A stretch of DNA of 44,781 bases, taken from a virus. This document shows positions 25,345 through 32,810 of the stretch, piece after piece. A program made the translations under genes and the position numbers. The stretch spans positions 1-44,781 of IMG/VR virus record IMGVR_UViG_3300020163_000007; one strand, 5' to 3'. The notes under the pieces were generated by a model. It saw only the letters and a list, made by a program, of their open reading frames with translations, made no database searches and was not told where the DNA came from. Every line of letters starts with the position of its first letter. Position 1 is the stretch's first letter.

Positions 25345-26513
25345 CTGCGCTCCCCTTTAATTTTCTGCATTTCTTTTTTTATCGAGGCCTGTTCCAGTTT
25401 TGCATAGATCTCCGTGGTCTCGAGTTTTGAATGCCCCAGGACATCCTTCACCGTGTAAATATCCACCCCATCCCGGATCCACATGGTAGCTGCAGTATGA
25501 CGGAAAACGTGAGTAGTCAATTTTTTATTTATTTCACAGATACCGGCCACAACCTTAAGTCTCCGGTTTTGGGTCCAGCCGGTGGGACATGGAAAAAGGA
25601 AATCACCGTTCCGGCCCTTATACTTTTCCATTAAGGCCACAGCCGGTGGAATCAGGAATATAGAATAATACTCCCCTGATTTTTTACGAAGCCCCTCGAT
25701 CCATAGTCCCCCTTCAATCCGACGAATATGGACCGACCACCGAAGGATGCACAAATCCTTGTATGCAATTCCGGTGTAAATTTGAAAGACGGAAATATCA
25801 CGGCTTAAATCTGCCTCCAGATCGACGATCTCCTTTCCAATGAGCCTACCGATCTCCGAGTCGTCCAACCGTGCCCTTATTTTATGCTTACCCCGAGAAA
25901 CGGAAAAATTCAGGTATGGATTCTTACCGTATTCCAGTAACCCGGATTTTTCAGCCAGATGAATGTAAGTTTTTACCACCTGGTGCCTTTTGGAGATTGT
26001 CGTCTGGGACATCCCGGATCTGCGCAACGAATTATCAAATGACTGGATGCGCTCAAAGGTGAGATCAGAAAACAGGATGATGCCAGAATCCTTTAACAGC
26101 GAAGCGACATGATTATGGAGTGACCGGGTCCCGACAACGATATCGGTGCGCTTTTTTATTTCAGAGACCATAAAAGAATGAAACGAGGAACCATGCCTGG
26201 CCGTCCGTTTGAAGTAATTATCAAGATCAGCGCCGGTCATCTGTCCCCCAGCATCGATGATGGAGAGTTCGACCCGGCGAAGTTCAGAAATGAAATCCCC
26301 GATCCGTTTATTTAACCTCCCGGAAAGATTAGTATTCACAACCTGACGGGTACGCTGGTCCCATTGATCCTGGTAAAGATAAACGCCAGTGCCGATATAT
26401 TTCTTTGAATGATTGGTCAAGATGATCTCCACCTGGACCAGGGCCGTCTCCTCCGGGTCCAGTTTTACCTTTTTACGATTGAAGATCACATTGTAAATAG
26501 CACCTGTTCTCAT
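25341..26513 (-). CDS. int: Tyrosine recombinase / integrase
   Basis: The 390-aa enzyme would integrate the phage genome and, with an excisionase, excise it. It has an N-terminal arm-binding domain, a SAM-like core-binding domain around 105-200 and the catalytic domain from about 215. Catalytic residues seen are HVFRH (H335, R338), GHSKLETTEIY (H361, nucleophile Y370) and a box I TGIAYKDL (247-254) in which Ala250 replaces the usual Arg. Loss of this arginine is known in the IntDOT group of Bacteroidota recombinases. It is transcribed toward the lysis genes and opposite to them. Repeats that may be its binding sites lie just upstream. Confidence 0.95.
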   Translation of the reverse strand: MRTGAIYNVIFNRKKVKLDPEETALVQVEIILTNHSKKYIGTGVYLYQDQWDQRTRQVVNTNLSGRLNKRIGDFISELRRVELSIIDAGGQMTGADLDNYFKRTARHGSSFHSFMVSEIKKRTDIVVGTRSLHNHVASLLKDSGIILFSDLTFERIQSFDNSLRRSGMSQTTISKRHQVVKTYIHLAEKSGLLEYGKNPYLNFSVSRGKHKIRARLDDSEIGRLIGKEIVDLEADLSRDISVFQIYTGIAYKDLCILRWSVHIRRIEGGLWIEGLRKKSGEYYSIFLIPPAVALMEKYKGRNGDFLFPCPTGWTQNRRLKVVAGICEINKKLTTHVFRHTAATMWIRDGVDIYTVKDVLGHSKLETTEIYAKLEQASIKKEMQKIKGERS

Positions 26514-26529
26514 TGCTTTAGAAATTAAA

Positions 26530-26572
26530 GGTAGAACGCCCGGTAGAACAAATGGTAGAACCAGGGTAGAAC
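26530..26572. repeat. Four GGTAGAAC direct repeats upstream of the integrase (possible attP arm sites)
   Basis: GGTAGAAC occurs at 26530, 26542, 26554 and 26565, with 11-12 base spacing close to one helical turn, and again at 26784-26791. A related word CCAGGGTAG overlaps the fourth copy and recurs near 26863 and 26920. Direct repeats next to int are typical arm-type or excisionase binding sites of the attachment site. The core of attP is not evident by eye. Confidence 0.6.
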
Positions 26573-26800
26573 AAAATTATCAAATAATATTAACTTTCGA
26601 CAACAAAAGGTTATTTTTGTTAAATCTGAAAAATTCCAGAAAGACCCATGAAACAAATAACAACCTGACAATGAGTAATAAAAAAGGCCACCTGGTAATG
26701 GCCTTGTAGTGATCCGCCTGGGACAGTGACACAACCCAGGAACCGGCTACCAGAGTAGGGAAAGAACGCCCCCGTATATTAATGGTAGAACAACAGTAGA
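26573..26800. other. Non-coding region between integrase and secreted gene, probable attP region
   Basis: No gene is supported here. It contains AT-rich DNA at 26573-26640, a minus-strand terminator at 26681-26706, an inverted repeat CCTGGG/CCCAGG at 26720-26742 and the fifth GGTAGAAC repeat at 26784-26791. Its place between int and the repressor operon, flanked by repeats, is where attP would be expected. Confidence 0.45.
26681..26706 (-). terminator. Intrinsic terminator of the repressor operon
   Basis: Read on the minus strand, AAGGCCA (26706-26700), an 8-base loop and TGGCCTT (26691-26685) are followed by a run of T (26686-26681). It is placed to end transcripts from the repressor and secreted-protein genes before they reach the integrase. 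Confidence 0.8.
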
Positions 26801-27154
26801 TTATCCCTGGTATTTTGGCCTCTTTAAATAGTGATGAGAAACCAATTTCAACCCATAATAAACCAGGGTAGATGTTTGAATTTGCCACCGATCCCGGGCC
26901 AAATAATTAAGTGCATCCACCAGGGTAGGGAAAACGATAGCCTTACCAGATGCATCTTTTATCGGTTTCCTGGGTCCAAAGACCTTCCCGCCGCCGAAAT
27001 CGATATAAATATCCACATCAAAGACATTCTCCATTATGTCGACATGACCACCGACAGTAACCACCTCACAATTAATATAGGTGACTGTGTCTATTACCTG
27101 GGCCAGGGAGAATAACGGAAGGGCCAGGACAAACAATAGTATTGATTTATTCAT
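26801..27154 (-). CDS. Secreted protein in the lysogeny operon (117 aa)
   Basis: The ATG at 27154 gives the signal peptide MNKSILLFVLALPLFSLAQ; the longer frame starts at a TTG. The mature part has beta segments (TYINCEVVTVGG, VFDVDIYIDFGGG) and ends with a motif DALNYLARDRWQ... then YYGLKLVSHHYLKR. I associate the ALNYL-x-W and YHYLLKR pattern with secreted Bacteroidota proteins of unknown function. Transcribed behind the repressor, it is likely expressed in the lysogen and may be a conversion or superinfection-exclusion protein acting in the periplasm. That role is inferred from position. Confidence 0.75.
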   Translation of the reverse strand: MNKSILLFVLALPLFSLAQVIDTVTYINCEVVTVGGHVDIMENVFDVDIYIDFGGGKVFGPRKPIKDASGKAIVFPTLVDALNYLARDRWQIQTSTLVYYGLKLVSHHYLKRPKYQG

Positions 27155-27156
27155 AG

Positions 27157-27516
27157 TCAATTTGTTTTATTGATTGCGGCATTTGCCAGATCGATCAGTT
27201 TGTTCAATAATTTCATTGATTCAACCAGGGGAGCAAGCCGAACCTCCAAGCGCCGGTCAATCACCTGTTCTATTTTTTGTACCAATTCCCCATCCACCAT
27301 ATCCGGAATGATTACATCAGATTGTTTTATAACAATCTCCGACAAAGGTACCTTAAAAATAGTAGCGAGTTTTTCTGCCACATCCCGAGTGGTCTTCCCA
27401 GAACTCAACGAATAATTGAAAGCCGTTGAATGCATGCCGAGCATCGAGGCCAACTGTTTCTGCTTAAGACCATCCCTGATCATTAAGTGTTTGACGTTTT
27501 GAGAATTAAAGTCCAT
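27157..27516 (-). CDS. Cro/CI-type repressor (HTH_3-like)
   Basis: The 119-aa protein has an N-terminal lambda-repressor-type helix-turn-helix (residues about 5-60: LMIRDGLKQKQLASMLGMHS, AFNYSLSSGKTTRDVAEKLA, then IFKVPLSEIV). A C-terminal coiled segment (ELVQKIEQVIDRRLEVRLAP) may be for oligomerisation. It lacks a LexA-like self-cleavage domain, so induction would not be by RecA cleavage of this protein. It is divergent from the early genes across a 119-bp intergenic region that holds the early promoter. Most likely the lysogeny repressor. Confidence 0.85.
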   Translation of the reverse strand: MDFNSQNVKHLMIRDGLKQKQLASMLGMHSTAFNYSLSSGKTTRDVAEKLATIFKVPLSEIVIKQSDVIIPDMVDGELVQKIEQVIDRRLEVRLAPLVESMKLLNKLIDLANAAINKTN

Positions 27517-27562
27517 GGCAAATGATTTTTAAAAAATAAATACCAATTAATAAACATTTCAC

Positions 27563-27592
27563 TTGACATTTCAATAATTTCATATATATTTG
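27563..27592 (+). promoter_or_regulatory. Early promoter, Bacteroidota type
   Basis: TTG at 27563-27565 and TATATTTG at 27585-27592 are 19 bases apart, matching the TTTG/TTG - N19-21 - TAnnTTTG consensus. It reads toward the Cro-like gene at 27636, in the divergent region between the repressor and early genes. This is the expected switch promoter. Confidence 0.8.
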
Positions 27593-27597
27593 CATCT

Positions 27598-27628
27598 TAC
27601 AAATTTACAAATTTACAAATATACAATA
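27598..27628. repeat. Tandem TACAAATT octamers (3.9 copies) at the early transcription start
   Basis: TACAAATT at 27598 and 27606, TACAAATA at 27614 and TACAATA at 27622 follow one another directly after the -7 box. They would overlap the transcription start and the 5' leader. Possible roles are operator sites for the repressor or Cro-like protein, or an A/U-rich leader that aids initiation of translation. Confidence 0.7.
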
Positions 27629-27635
27629 ACGAAAC

Positions 27636-27836
27636 ATGAAAATCAATAGTGAAATAATGGAGAACCTCAAATCTGATAAGGATTTGAGGGACAAACTGGC
27701 AAAAAAAATGAAAAAGTCCCCCCACACCATATACATGTGGCTCTGGGGAAACAGCGACAACCTTACTAAAGCCGACGCATTACAAGTTATTTCCGAACAC
27801 ACAGGGACTCCTGTTAATATGTTGATAAATAATTAA
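27636..27836 (+). CDS. Cro-like small HTH protein (66 aa)
   Basis: The protein contains a helix-turn-helix pattern from about residues 17-60 (LRDKLAKKMKKSPHTIYMWL, then ADALQVISEHTGTPVNML), as in small XRE/Cro repressors. It is the first gene after the early promoter and is divergent from the CI-type repressor, the usual position for Cro. It would bind the operators in the divergent region and shut off repressor synthesis. The short length and lack of other domains fit. Confidence 0.78.
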   Translation: MKINSEIMENLKSDKDLRDKLAKKMKKSPHTIYMWLWGNSDNLTKADALQVISEHTGTPVNMLINN

Positions 27837-27842
27837 CAAAAC

Positions 27843-28163
27843 ATGGACAAACTGGAAGAATTGATCATGGAAATCCGGCAGATGAACGAAAGCCTCCGGA
27901 AATTGATCCATTCCCAATCACCCCGTCCCAATTTTCAGAAGATTCCTGCTGCAGCAAGACAACTCGGGATGTCACCGGCATTACTGCGTAAACTTTGCAA
28001 AAACGAGATCATCCCATCCATTTCCACCAATACAAACACAAAGATGAAACATTATCTCGTCGACATTGATGAGGTAGAAAAATTATGGCTTCCCGGTGGA
28101 TATTATGAAACCAAACAGCTTCCAACCAAAAGAGGACCCAAACCAAAAGCCAAAATATTATGA
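27843..28163 (+). CDS. Excisionase/MerR-like HTH protein (106 aa)
   Basis: After an N-terminal coil (LEELIMEIRQMNESLRKLI), residues 38-85 read as a winged helix-turn-helix of the excisionase type (AAARQLGMSPALLRKLCKNE, then HYLVDIDEVEKLWL). The C-terminus is Lys/Pro-rich (KRGPKPKAKIL). Such proteins are used in Bacteroidota elements as recombination directionality factors or transcription regulators. It is the second early gene. The next gene overlaps it by ATGA. Excisionase would suit the upstream integrase, but a regulator is equally possible. Confidence 0.65.
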   Translation: MDKLEELIMEIRQMNESLRKLIHSQSPRPNFQKIPAAARQLGMSPALLRKLCKNEIIPSISTNTNTKMKHYLVDIDEVEKLWLPGGYYETKQLPTKRGPKPKAKIL

Positions 28164-28402
28164 CAAAACAGAAACCAAAACTGATCCGGGAACTTTGCGA
28201 AGAATTCGGATCAAAATACACACCTAACCAGATCGACGAATCCGTAGACCTTCAGGGATTGCTCGAATATTTGAGTGATCAGAAGAAAAGAAACAACGGA
28301 AACTTCGTCCACATCCCCAGCGACTACCTCTGCCGGTTGATCGAAAAACACCTCGGATACAAGATGGAAGATAAGGTATACCAAAAGGATATCACCCAAT
28401 GA
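28160..28402 (+). CDS. Early protein of unknown function (80 aa)
   Basis: A charged, mainly helical protein (LIRELCEEFGSKYTPNQIDE, LQGLLEYLSDQKKRNNGN, YLCRLIEKHLGYKMEDK) with no recognised motif. It is coupled by ATGA overlaps to the gene before and the gene after, and lies upstream of RecT in the early operon, so it may act in DNA metabolism or host takeover. Confidence 0.6.
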   Translation: MTKQKPKLIRELCEEFGSKYTPNQIDESVDLQGLLEYLSDQKKRNNGNFVHIPSDYLCRLIEKHLGYKMEDKVYQKDITQ

Positions 28403-28599
28403 CTTATGCAGATCCATACGCCTACGGACAGACCCCGGAAGATCTCGAAAGGGAATTCAATGAGGAATGCAATGATGCCGATGACCGGATGGATGCTATA
28501 TTTTTTTGTCCTGAAACTATTGATAAACCAATATCATTATTGAACAATAACGAGTTATTAACCCTAACACCAAACAAAGATGACAACAACGACGAGTGA
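28399..28599 (+). CDS. Small acidic protein before recT (66 aa)
   Basis: The frame starts MTYADPYAYGQTPEDLEREF and ends NKDDNNDE. It is strongly acidic, so a DNA-mimic or protein-binding role is conceivable but not shown. It overlaps the preceding gene by 4 bases and runs 20 bases into recT, which signals translational coupling with recombination. Confidence 0.6.
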   Translation: MTYADPYAYGQTPEDLEREFNEECNDADDRMDAIFFCPETIDKPISLLNNNELLTLTPNKDDNNDE

Positions 28600-29575
28600 A
28601 CCAAAAAAAGAAACGACTCCCCAGGAAAACAAGGACGTCGTAAGTCAAGCCCTACAAAAAGCTACCAAAAGAGGAACCCTGGCCGGATTAAAACACACAC
28701 AGATCCAGGACGTACTCAATGGAATGAAAACACAAATCGCCCAGGCATTACCTAAGCATCTGACTGTGGATCGAATGATCCAAATGGCCTCCAGTTTGAT
28801 CGCAAAGAACCCCAAACTTGGGGAATGCAGCGCCTCCTCGCTGGTCGGTGCCGTGATGCAAGCAAGTATCCTCGGATTTCGCCCGGTGGAAGCCCTGGGA
28901 GAATGCTACTTCGTGCCTTACGGAGGTGCCGTCCAATTCCAGATCGGGTACAAAGGATACGTATCCCTATCCCGGAGGACCGGAGAACTTAAGACCATCT
29001 ATGCCGAGGTCGTCCACCAGGGAGATCACTTCGAGTATGAACTCGGACTGGAACCAAAACTGATCCACAAACCCAAACTGGACAATGACGACGCATCAAT
29101 GACCCATGTATATGCCGTAGCAAAATATAAGGACGGTGGGTACAATTTCATGGTATTATCACATTATCAGGTCGAAAAACTACGCAAACGCAATCCGATG
29201 CAAAAGGAAAAACCATCCGGAGCATGGGCAACTGATTATGACGCCATGGCAAAGGCCAAAGCCGTGAAACAACTCTCAAAATTTATGCCCCTCTCAGTAG
29301 ATTTCCAGAATGCCATCCTTTCCGACGAGGCCGTTATCAAACAGGATGCATTCACCAACGACGGAACCGGACTCAAGGTGGAACAATTCACCTACGAACC
29401 CGATCCAGATGGAATCACTGAAAATGCCGAGGCCGAAGAAGTGAAAGAAGAACCTACCCCTACCGCCACCGTCCCAGCCCCAGCCCAACCCAAAGAATCA
29501 GATCCTGCCCCATCTGCATCAAGCGACAATGCCGTCCCTGAACTTTTCCCGGAAAAAACAAGGGGAGGAAAGTAA
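28580..29575 (+). CDS. recT: RecT-family single-strand annealing recombinase
   Basis: The 331-aa protein matches RecT: MIQMASSLIAKNPKLGECSA, GAVMQASILGFRPVEALGEC, YFVPYGGAVQFQIGYKGYV and the later AWATDYDAMAKAKAVKQLSK are in the right order. RecT anneals complementary single strands during phage recombination and replication. The last 80 residues are acidic and Pro/Ala-rich, an extension probably used for protein contacts. The YqaJ exonuclease gene two places downstream would supply the 3' overhangs, so the pair forms a RecE/RecT-like system. Confidence 0.95.
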   Translation: MTTTTSEPKKETTPQENKDVVSQALQKATKRGTLAGLKHTQIQDVLNGMKTQIAQALPKHLTVDRMIQMASSLIAKNPKLGECSASSLVGAVMQASILGFRPVEALGECYFVPYGGAVQFQIGYKGYVSLSRRTGELKTIYAEVVHQGDHFEYELGLEPKLIHKPKLDNDDASMTHVYAVAKYKDGGYNFMVLSHYQVEKLRKRNPMQKEKPSGAWATDYDAMAKAKAVKQLSKFMPLSVDFQNAILSDEAVIKQDAFTNDGTGLKVEQFTYEPDPDGITENAEAEEVKEEPTPTATVPAPAQPKESDPAPSASSDNAVPELFPEKTRGGK

Positions 29576-29576
29576 G

Positions 29577-30287
29577 ATGGCCGACCAACTGCTTATACCT
29601 GGTAAGATCACTGCTGCGATCTACCAGGAATCCCTAACCCTGTTCCTGGGTCAACTCAAAAAAGGAACGGATATCCTCTGCGCAATCAAAGAAGTAAAGG
29701 ACAAACAGGCCCTGGATGAAGCCGTCGTATGGGTGAATAAAGCCAAAACCCTCACCTCCCTCCTACAGAAAAAAGTAGACGAGATATGCCGACCCCTCAC
29801 CGATGCAAAGACCGAAATCAATGAGGTACAACGGCAATTGAAAGCCTATGCGGAGGAAATCTCCACCCATATAAAAGACGCCACCAGGGTATTAGAGGGA
29901 AAGGTGTTCCGGTATTACCAACTCCAAAAGGACGAGTCCGACCGGATGAGGAAAATACACGAGGACATGGTACGTGAAGCCGAGGGAAAACTTAAGATTG
30001 CTCAACAAGCCAGACAGGATGAAATCGCCCAGGCTGAAACTACCGGAAATCCCTTCGAACCACCCCCGGAAGTCGCCCCGATGGTGATCATGGCCCCGGT
30101 CGTCGTCGAACCTCCGAAAATCAAAGGGATGCTATCCATATGGAAATACGAAGTCGTCGACATGATGCTCCTACCGATGGAATATCTAACCCCGGACACT
30201 GCAAAAATCAATGCTGCAGTTAAATCCGGAACCAGGGAAATCCCAGGAGTGAAAATATGGGAAGAACAACAAATCAGAAAATCATAA
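29577..30287 (+). CDS. Coiled-coil protein between recombinase and exonuclease (236 aa)
   Basis: I choose ATG 29577 (MADQLLIPGKITAAIY), placed 8 bases after a GGGGAGGAAAG ribosome-binding sequence, over a start at 29529 inside recT. A long helical section (residues 40-150) precedes a Pro-rich linker and a short C-terminal domain (LSIWKYEVVDMMLLPMEYLT, then SGTREIPGVKIWEEQQI). I know this C-terminal pattern (ending EIPGV) from phage proteins that lie beside recT/yqaJ. The role is unknown, perhaps a recombination accessory. Confidence 0.72.
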   Translation: MADQLLIPGKITAAIYQESLTLFLGQLKKGTDILCAIKEVKDKQALDEAVVWVNKAKTLTSLLQKKVDEICRPLTDAKTEINEVQRQLKAYAEEISTHIKDATRVLEGKVFRYYQLQKDESDRMRKIHEDMVREAEGKLKIAQQARQDEIAQAETTGNPFEPPPEVAPMVIMAPVVVEPPKIKGMLSIWKYEVVDMMLLPMEYLTPDTAKINAAVKSGTREIPGVKIWEEQQIRKS

Positions 30288-30300
30288 AACCCCAATCGCA

Positions 30301-31245
30301 ATGTTTAAAGAAACCATAGAAGAACAAGCCAAACAACAATGGCTGAATGACCGTAAGGAAGGTGTCGGAGGATCAGATATCAGTACTATCCTCGGACTAA
30401 ACCCCCACAAATCCCCCCACCAACTCTGGATGGAGAAAACCGGAAGGAGTGACGAGAATGTCGACAACAACTTCACCCGGGCAGGAGTGAAACTCGAACC
30501 GATGGTCGCCGATTGGTTCGAAGAAACCACCAAACTCCAACTGATCAACCCAGGCAATGTGGTGACAAAACACGCCACCCACGACTGGATACTCGGAACC
30601 CCTGACCGGGAAACGGTAGACAAGGAACTCGTAAGGGGTATCCTTGAAATAAAGACCACCGGACACGCCATAGACCCTGACAACCTCCCATTGCCCTGGT
30701 TTTGTCAGGTGAATTGGTATGCGGGGATAAAAAGGAGCTACGGGGTGACCGACATGGTCCAGAATTACATCGCATGGTTTGAGAGGATGACATGTGCCTT
30801 TAATTTTACCTCCCTGACGTTTGACCCTGCATTTTTTCAATATCTGGTGGATCAGGCCGGGATTTTCTGGAACACATACGTAATAACGGACACCCCACCT
30901 CCTGCCAAATCAGCCAAGGACGTAGCATTACTTTACAGAACCCATGCCCCAGGAAAGGCCATCCTTGCAACCGAGGAACTCGCCCAGACGATCGCAGAAC
31001 TTATCGAAACACAGAAGGTGATAAAGAATGCCTCCGAACAGGCAGACAAATACAAACTCGGTATTCAGTTGATCATGCAGGATGCCGAATCGATCATCGT
31101 CGATGGCCGCCCCGCTGTTACCTGGAAAACCGCAAAGGATTCCCTCACTTTTGATGAAACCAGATTTAAATCTGACCACCCCGACCTATATAACAGTTAT
31201 CTCGCAACCTCACCCGGATCACGCCGGTTCCTGGTAAAAAAGTAA
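30301..31245 (+). CDS. YqaJ-type (lambda exonuclease-like) nuclease
   Basis: The protein has the YqaJ start RKEGVGGSDISTILGLNP with QLWMEKTG, then E66 in KLEPMVADWFEE. The PD-(D/E)xK core follows: D102 in GTPDRE, E116-x-K118 in GILEIKTT and Q136 in FCQVNWY. It would be a 5'-to-3' double-strand exonuclease giving 3' tails to RecT. The length of 314 aa is usual. The last 100 residues (helix KVIKNASEQADKY and AVTWKTAKDSLTFDETRFK) are also typical of the family. Confidence 0.93.
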   Translation: MFKETIEEQAKQQWLNDRKEGVGGSDISTILGLNPHKSPHQLWMEKTGRSDENVDNNFTRAGVKLEPMVADWFEETTKLQLINPGNVVTKHATHDWILGTPDRETVDKELVRGILEIKTTGHAIDPDNLPLPWFCQVNWYAGIKRSYGVTDMVQNYIAWFERMTCAFNFTSLTFDPAFFQYLVDQAGIFWNTYVITDTPPPAKSAKDVALLYRTHAPGKAILATEELAQTIAELIETQKVIKNASEQADKYKLGIQLIMQDAESIIVDGRPAVTWKTAKDSLTFDETRFKSDHPDLYNSYLATSPGSRRFLVKK

Positions 31246-31249
31246 CTCC

Positions 31250-31996
31250 ATGGCCCGAATCAGGACAATAAAACCCGAATTCTGGACGCATCCAATTATG
31301 TCACGGCAAAGCGATGCCACAAAACTCCTGGCCATTGCTCTGCTTAACCTTGCAGATGACAAAGGATACTTCCATGCAGAGCCGAATGTGGTAAGGGGAA
31401 TTTGTCGTCCATTTGATGAAACTTCAAAGACCACCCGAATAGCACTCGACGCACTTGTCAAAATCAATTACATCGAAATCTGCCAGAATGATGACTACGG
31501 AACAATCGGATGGATCGTCAATTTCACCACACATCAGAAGATCGAACACCCCGGAGGATCGAGACTGGAATGTTACTTCACCGGGAATCATTCACCGAAC
31601 GTTCAGCGAATCATTCTCGAACAATCACCGCTGGAAAGGAAAGGAAAGGAAAAGGAAGGGAAAGGAGGGGGGAAAACAGTACCCCTTCCACCTTCCATAT
31701 CCGGAGCCGTCTGCATGATGAACCCCGAGGAATTCCGTGATCAGATGACAGGCCATATTTTTATCGAGGGAGCCTGTATGTCGCTACACTGCGACGAGGC
31801 ACAATTCCGTCAACATGTCGAAGATTGGGTAACGGCCAAGATTGCTGCAGACGATTATCATACCCCTATCGGAAAATTAAAAACTTACTGCATTTCCGAT
31901 TTTAAAAAATTGCCAATCGGGAAAGTAAAAAAGACCAGCACAATAATGAATGATGCGGCCAAATTTGCCGAGATACTCGAACAATCGAAAAAGTAA
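31250..31996 (+). CDS. Replication initiator, phage replisome organiser-like (248 aa)
   Basis: The start MARIRTIKPEFWTHPIMSRQ and the following winged-helix pattern (LLAIALLNLADDKGYFHAEP, IALDALVKINYIEI) match the N-terminal domain of phage replisome organisers that bind the origin. A low-complexity linker (ERKGKEKEGKGGGK, residues about 128-141) separates it from a C-terminal helical part likely to contact a helicase or loader. The DNA encoding residues 110-140 carries iteron-like sites, as in lambda O, so the gene probably contains the origin. A near copy of this DNA lies at 2161-2224. Confidence 0.82.
   Translation: MARIRTIKPEFWTHPIMSRQSDATKLLAIALLNLADDKGYFHAEPNVVRGICRPFDETSKTTRIALDALVKINYIEICQNDDYGTIGWIVNFTTHQKIEHPGGSRLECYFTGNHSPNVQRIILEQSPLERKGKEKEGKGGGKTVPLPPSISGAVCMMNPEEFRDQMTGHIFIEGACMSLHCDEAQFRQHVEDWVTAKIAADDYHTPIGKLKTYCISDFKKLPIGKVKKTSTIMNDAAKFAEILEQSKK
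31577..31680. other. Candidate origin: iterons and polypurine tract inside the initiator gene
   Basis: TTCACCGGGAATCA, ATTCACCGAACGTTCAGCGAAT (31590-31611, a degraded palindrome of the 2141-2185 type) and TTCTCGAACAATCACCGC follow each other, then an almost pure purine tract (31633-31675). An origin within the initiator gene is the lambda pattern. The 64 bases at 31587-31650 match 2161-2224 with two differences. Confidence 0.55.
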
Positions 31997-31998
31997 CA

Positions 31999-32724
31999 AT
32001 GAACATCGTAGAAGAAATAAAACAGGCTTCCCAGGGAAAGAAGATAAAAGACCTCGGAGCAAATGGCGCCCCCGAAGCTGTATCCACAATTATCGTCCTG
32101 CTTGGATTAGGGGATAACAAGATCCCCGACGAAAATGAAAGAATGAAAATGTACTCATACATCGTAAAGAACCTCGGACATTATAGCCTCGAAGAAATCT
32201 CCCTCGCCGGAACACTTTTTATCAAAGGACATCTGGATTACCAGAAGGAACTATACGACAAAATCTCCCCGCTGTTCATTGAGAACATAATGCAGAGCTT
32301 TACACGGTATCGGCAGAATTTCATAACAGCCAAAGGGACAGAAGATGAACCAACCAGGATACCTACCTATGAAGAACTCGCCAGGATGAACAGGGAGATG
32401 GCTATATCGCAATTCAACCTCTACCGGAGAACAAAAACATTCCTGGACTGCAACTCCTGCCTTTACAGATACATGGTGAGAACCCACATGCTCCGGCTTT
32501 CATACTCCCAAATCAAAGACGTCATCCGTAGGTCAAGGATCGACCTCGAGAAAGAACACCTTGTAAAAGCCAACAGGGTGATGACAATTTCAGAAATGAG
32601 ATCGCTGCTCGGCCCCAGGAACAATAAAACACCCCTTCGGGAAATGATCAAATACAACGCCGTTCGGCTTTATTTCGATGCCATTATAAAAATGAAGGAT
32701 CAAATAGAAAACTATCTCCCATGA
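31999..32724 (+). CDS. Replication-module protein, unknown (241 aa)
   Basis: A helical protein that starts 3 bases after the initiator gene. Segments such as TIIVLLGLGDNKIPDENERM and HYSLEEISLAGTLFIKGHLD, followed by YDKISPLFIENIMQSFTRYR, recur in proteins beside DnaD-like initiators of Bacteroidota phages in my memory. It could be a helicase loader or primosome partner. There is no Walker motif, so it is not an ATPase of the DnaC type. The end overlaps the next small gene by ATGA. Confidence 0.65.
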   Translation: MNIVEEIKQASQGKKIKDLGANGAPEAVSTIIVLLGLGDNKIPDENERMKMYSYIVKNLGHYSLEEISLAGTLFIKGHLDYQKELYDKISPLFIENIMQSFTRYRQNFITAKGTEDEPTRIPTYEELARMNREMAISQFNLYRRTKTFLDCNSCLYRYMVRTHMLRLSYSQIKDVIRRSRIDLEKEHLVKANRVMTISEMRSLLGPRNNKTPLREMIKYNAVRLYFDAIIKMKDQIENYLP

Positions 32725-32810
32725 ACCTGGAAATATTTGTGATTTTAATAGTTCCTCTGGCTGCTTTCATGGCCGTTTACATTATCCCTAAAATTCAAAA
32801 AAAGAAATGA
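32721..32810 (+). CDS. 29-residue membrane micropeptide
   Basis: The frame MNLEIFVILIVPLAAFMAVY, then IIPKIQKKK, consists of one membrane helix with a basic tail. It overlaps both neighbours by ATGA, which is good evidence of translation. The role is unknown. It might anchor a replication protein to the membrane or be a toxin-like peptide. Confidence 0.6.
   Translation: MNLEIFVILIVPLAAFMAVYIIPKIQKKK

Noticed and set aside
26573-26800. tRNA gene or tRNA-like attachment core
   Set aside because: A hairpin and repeats are present, but no cloverleaf could be folded by eye.
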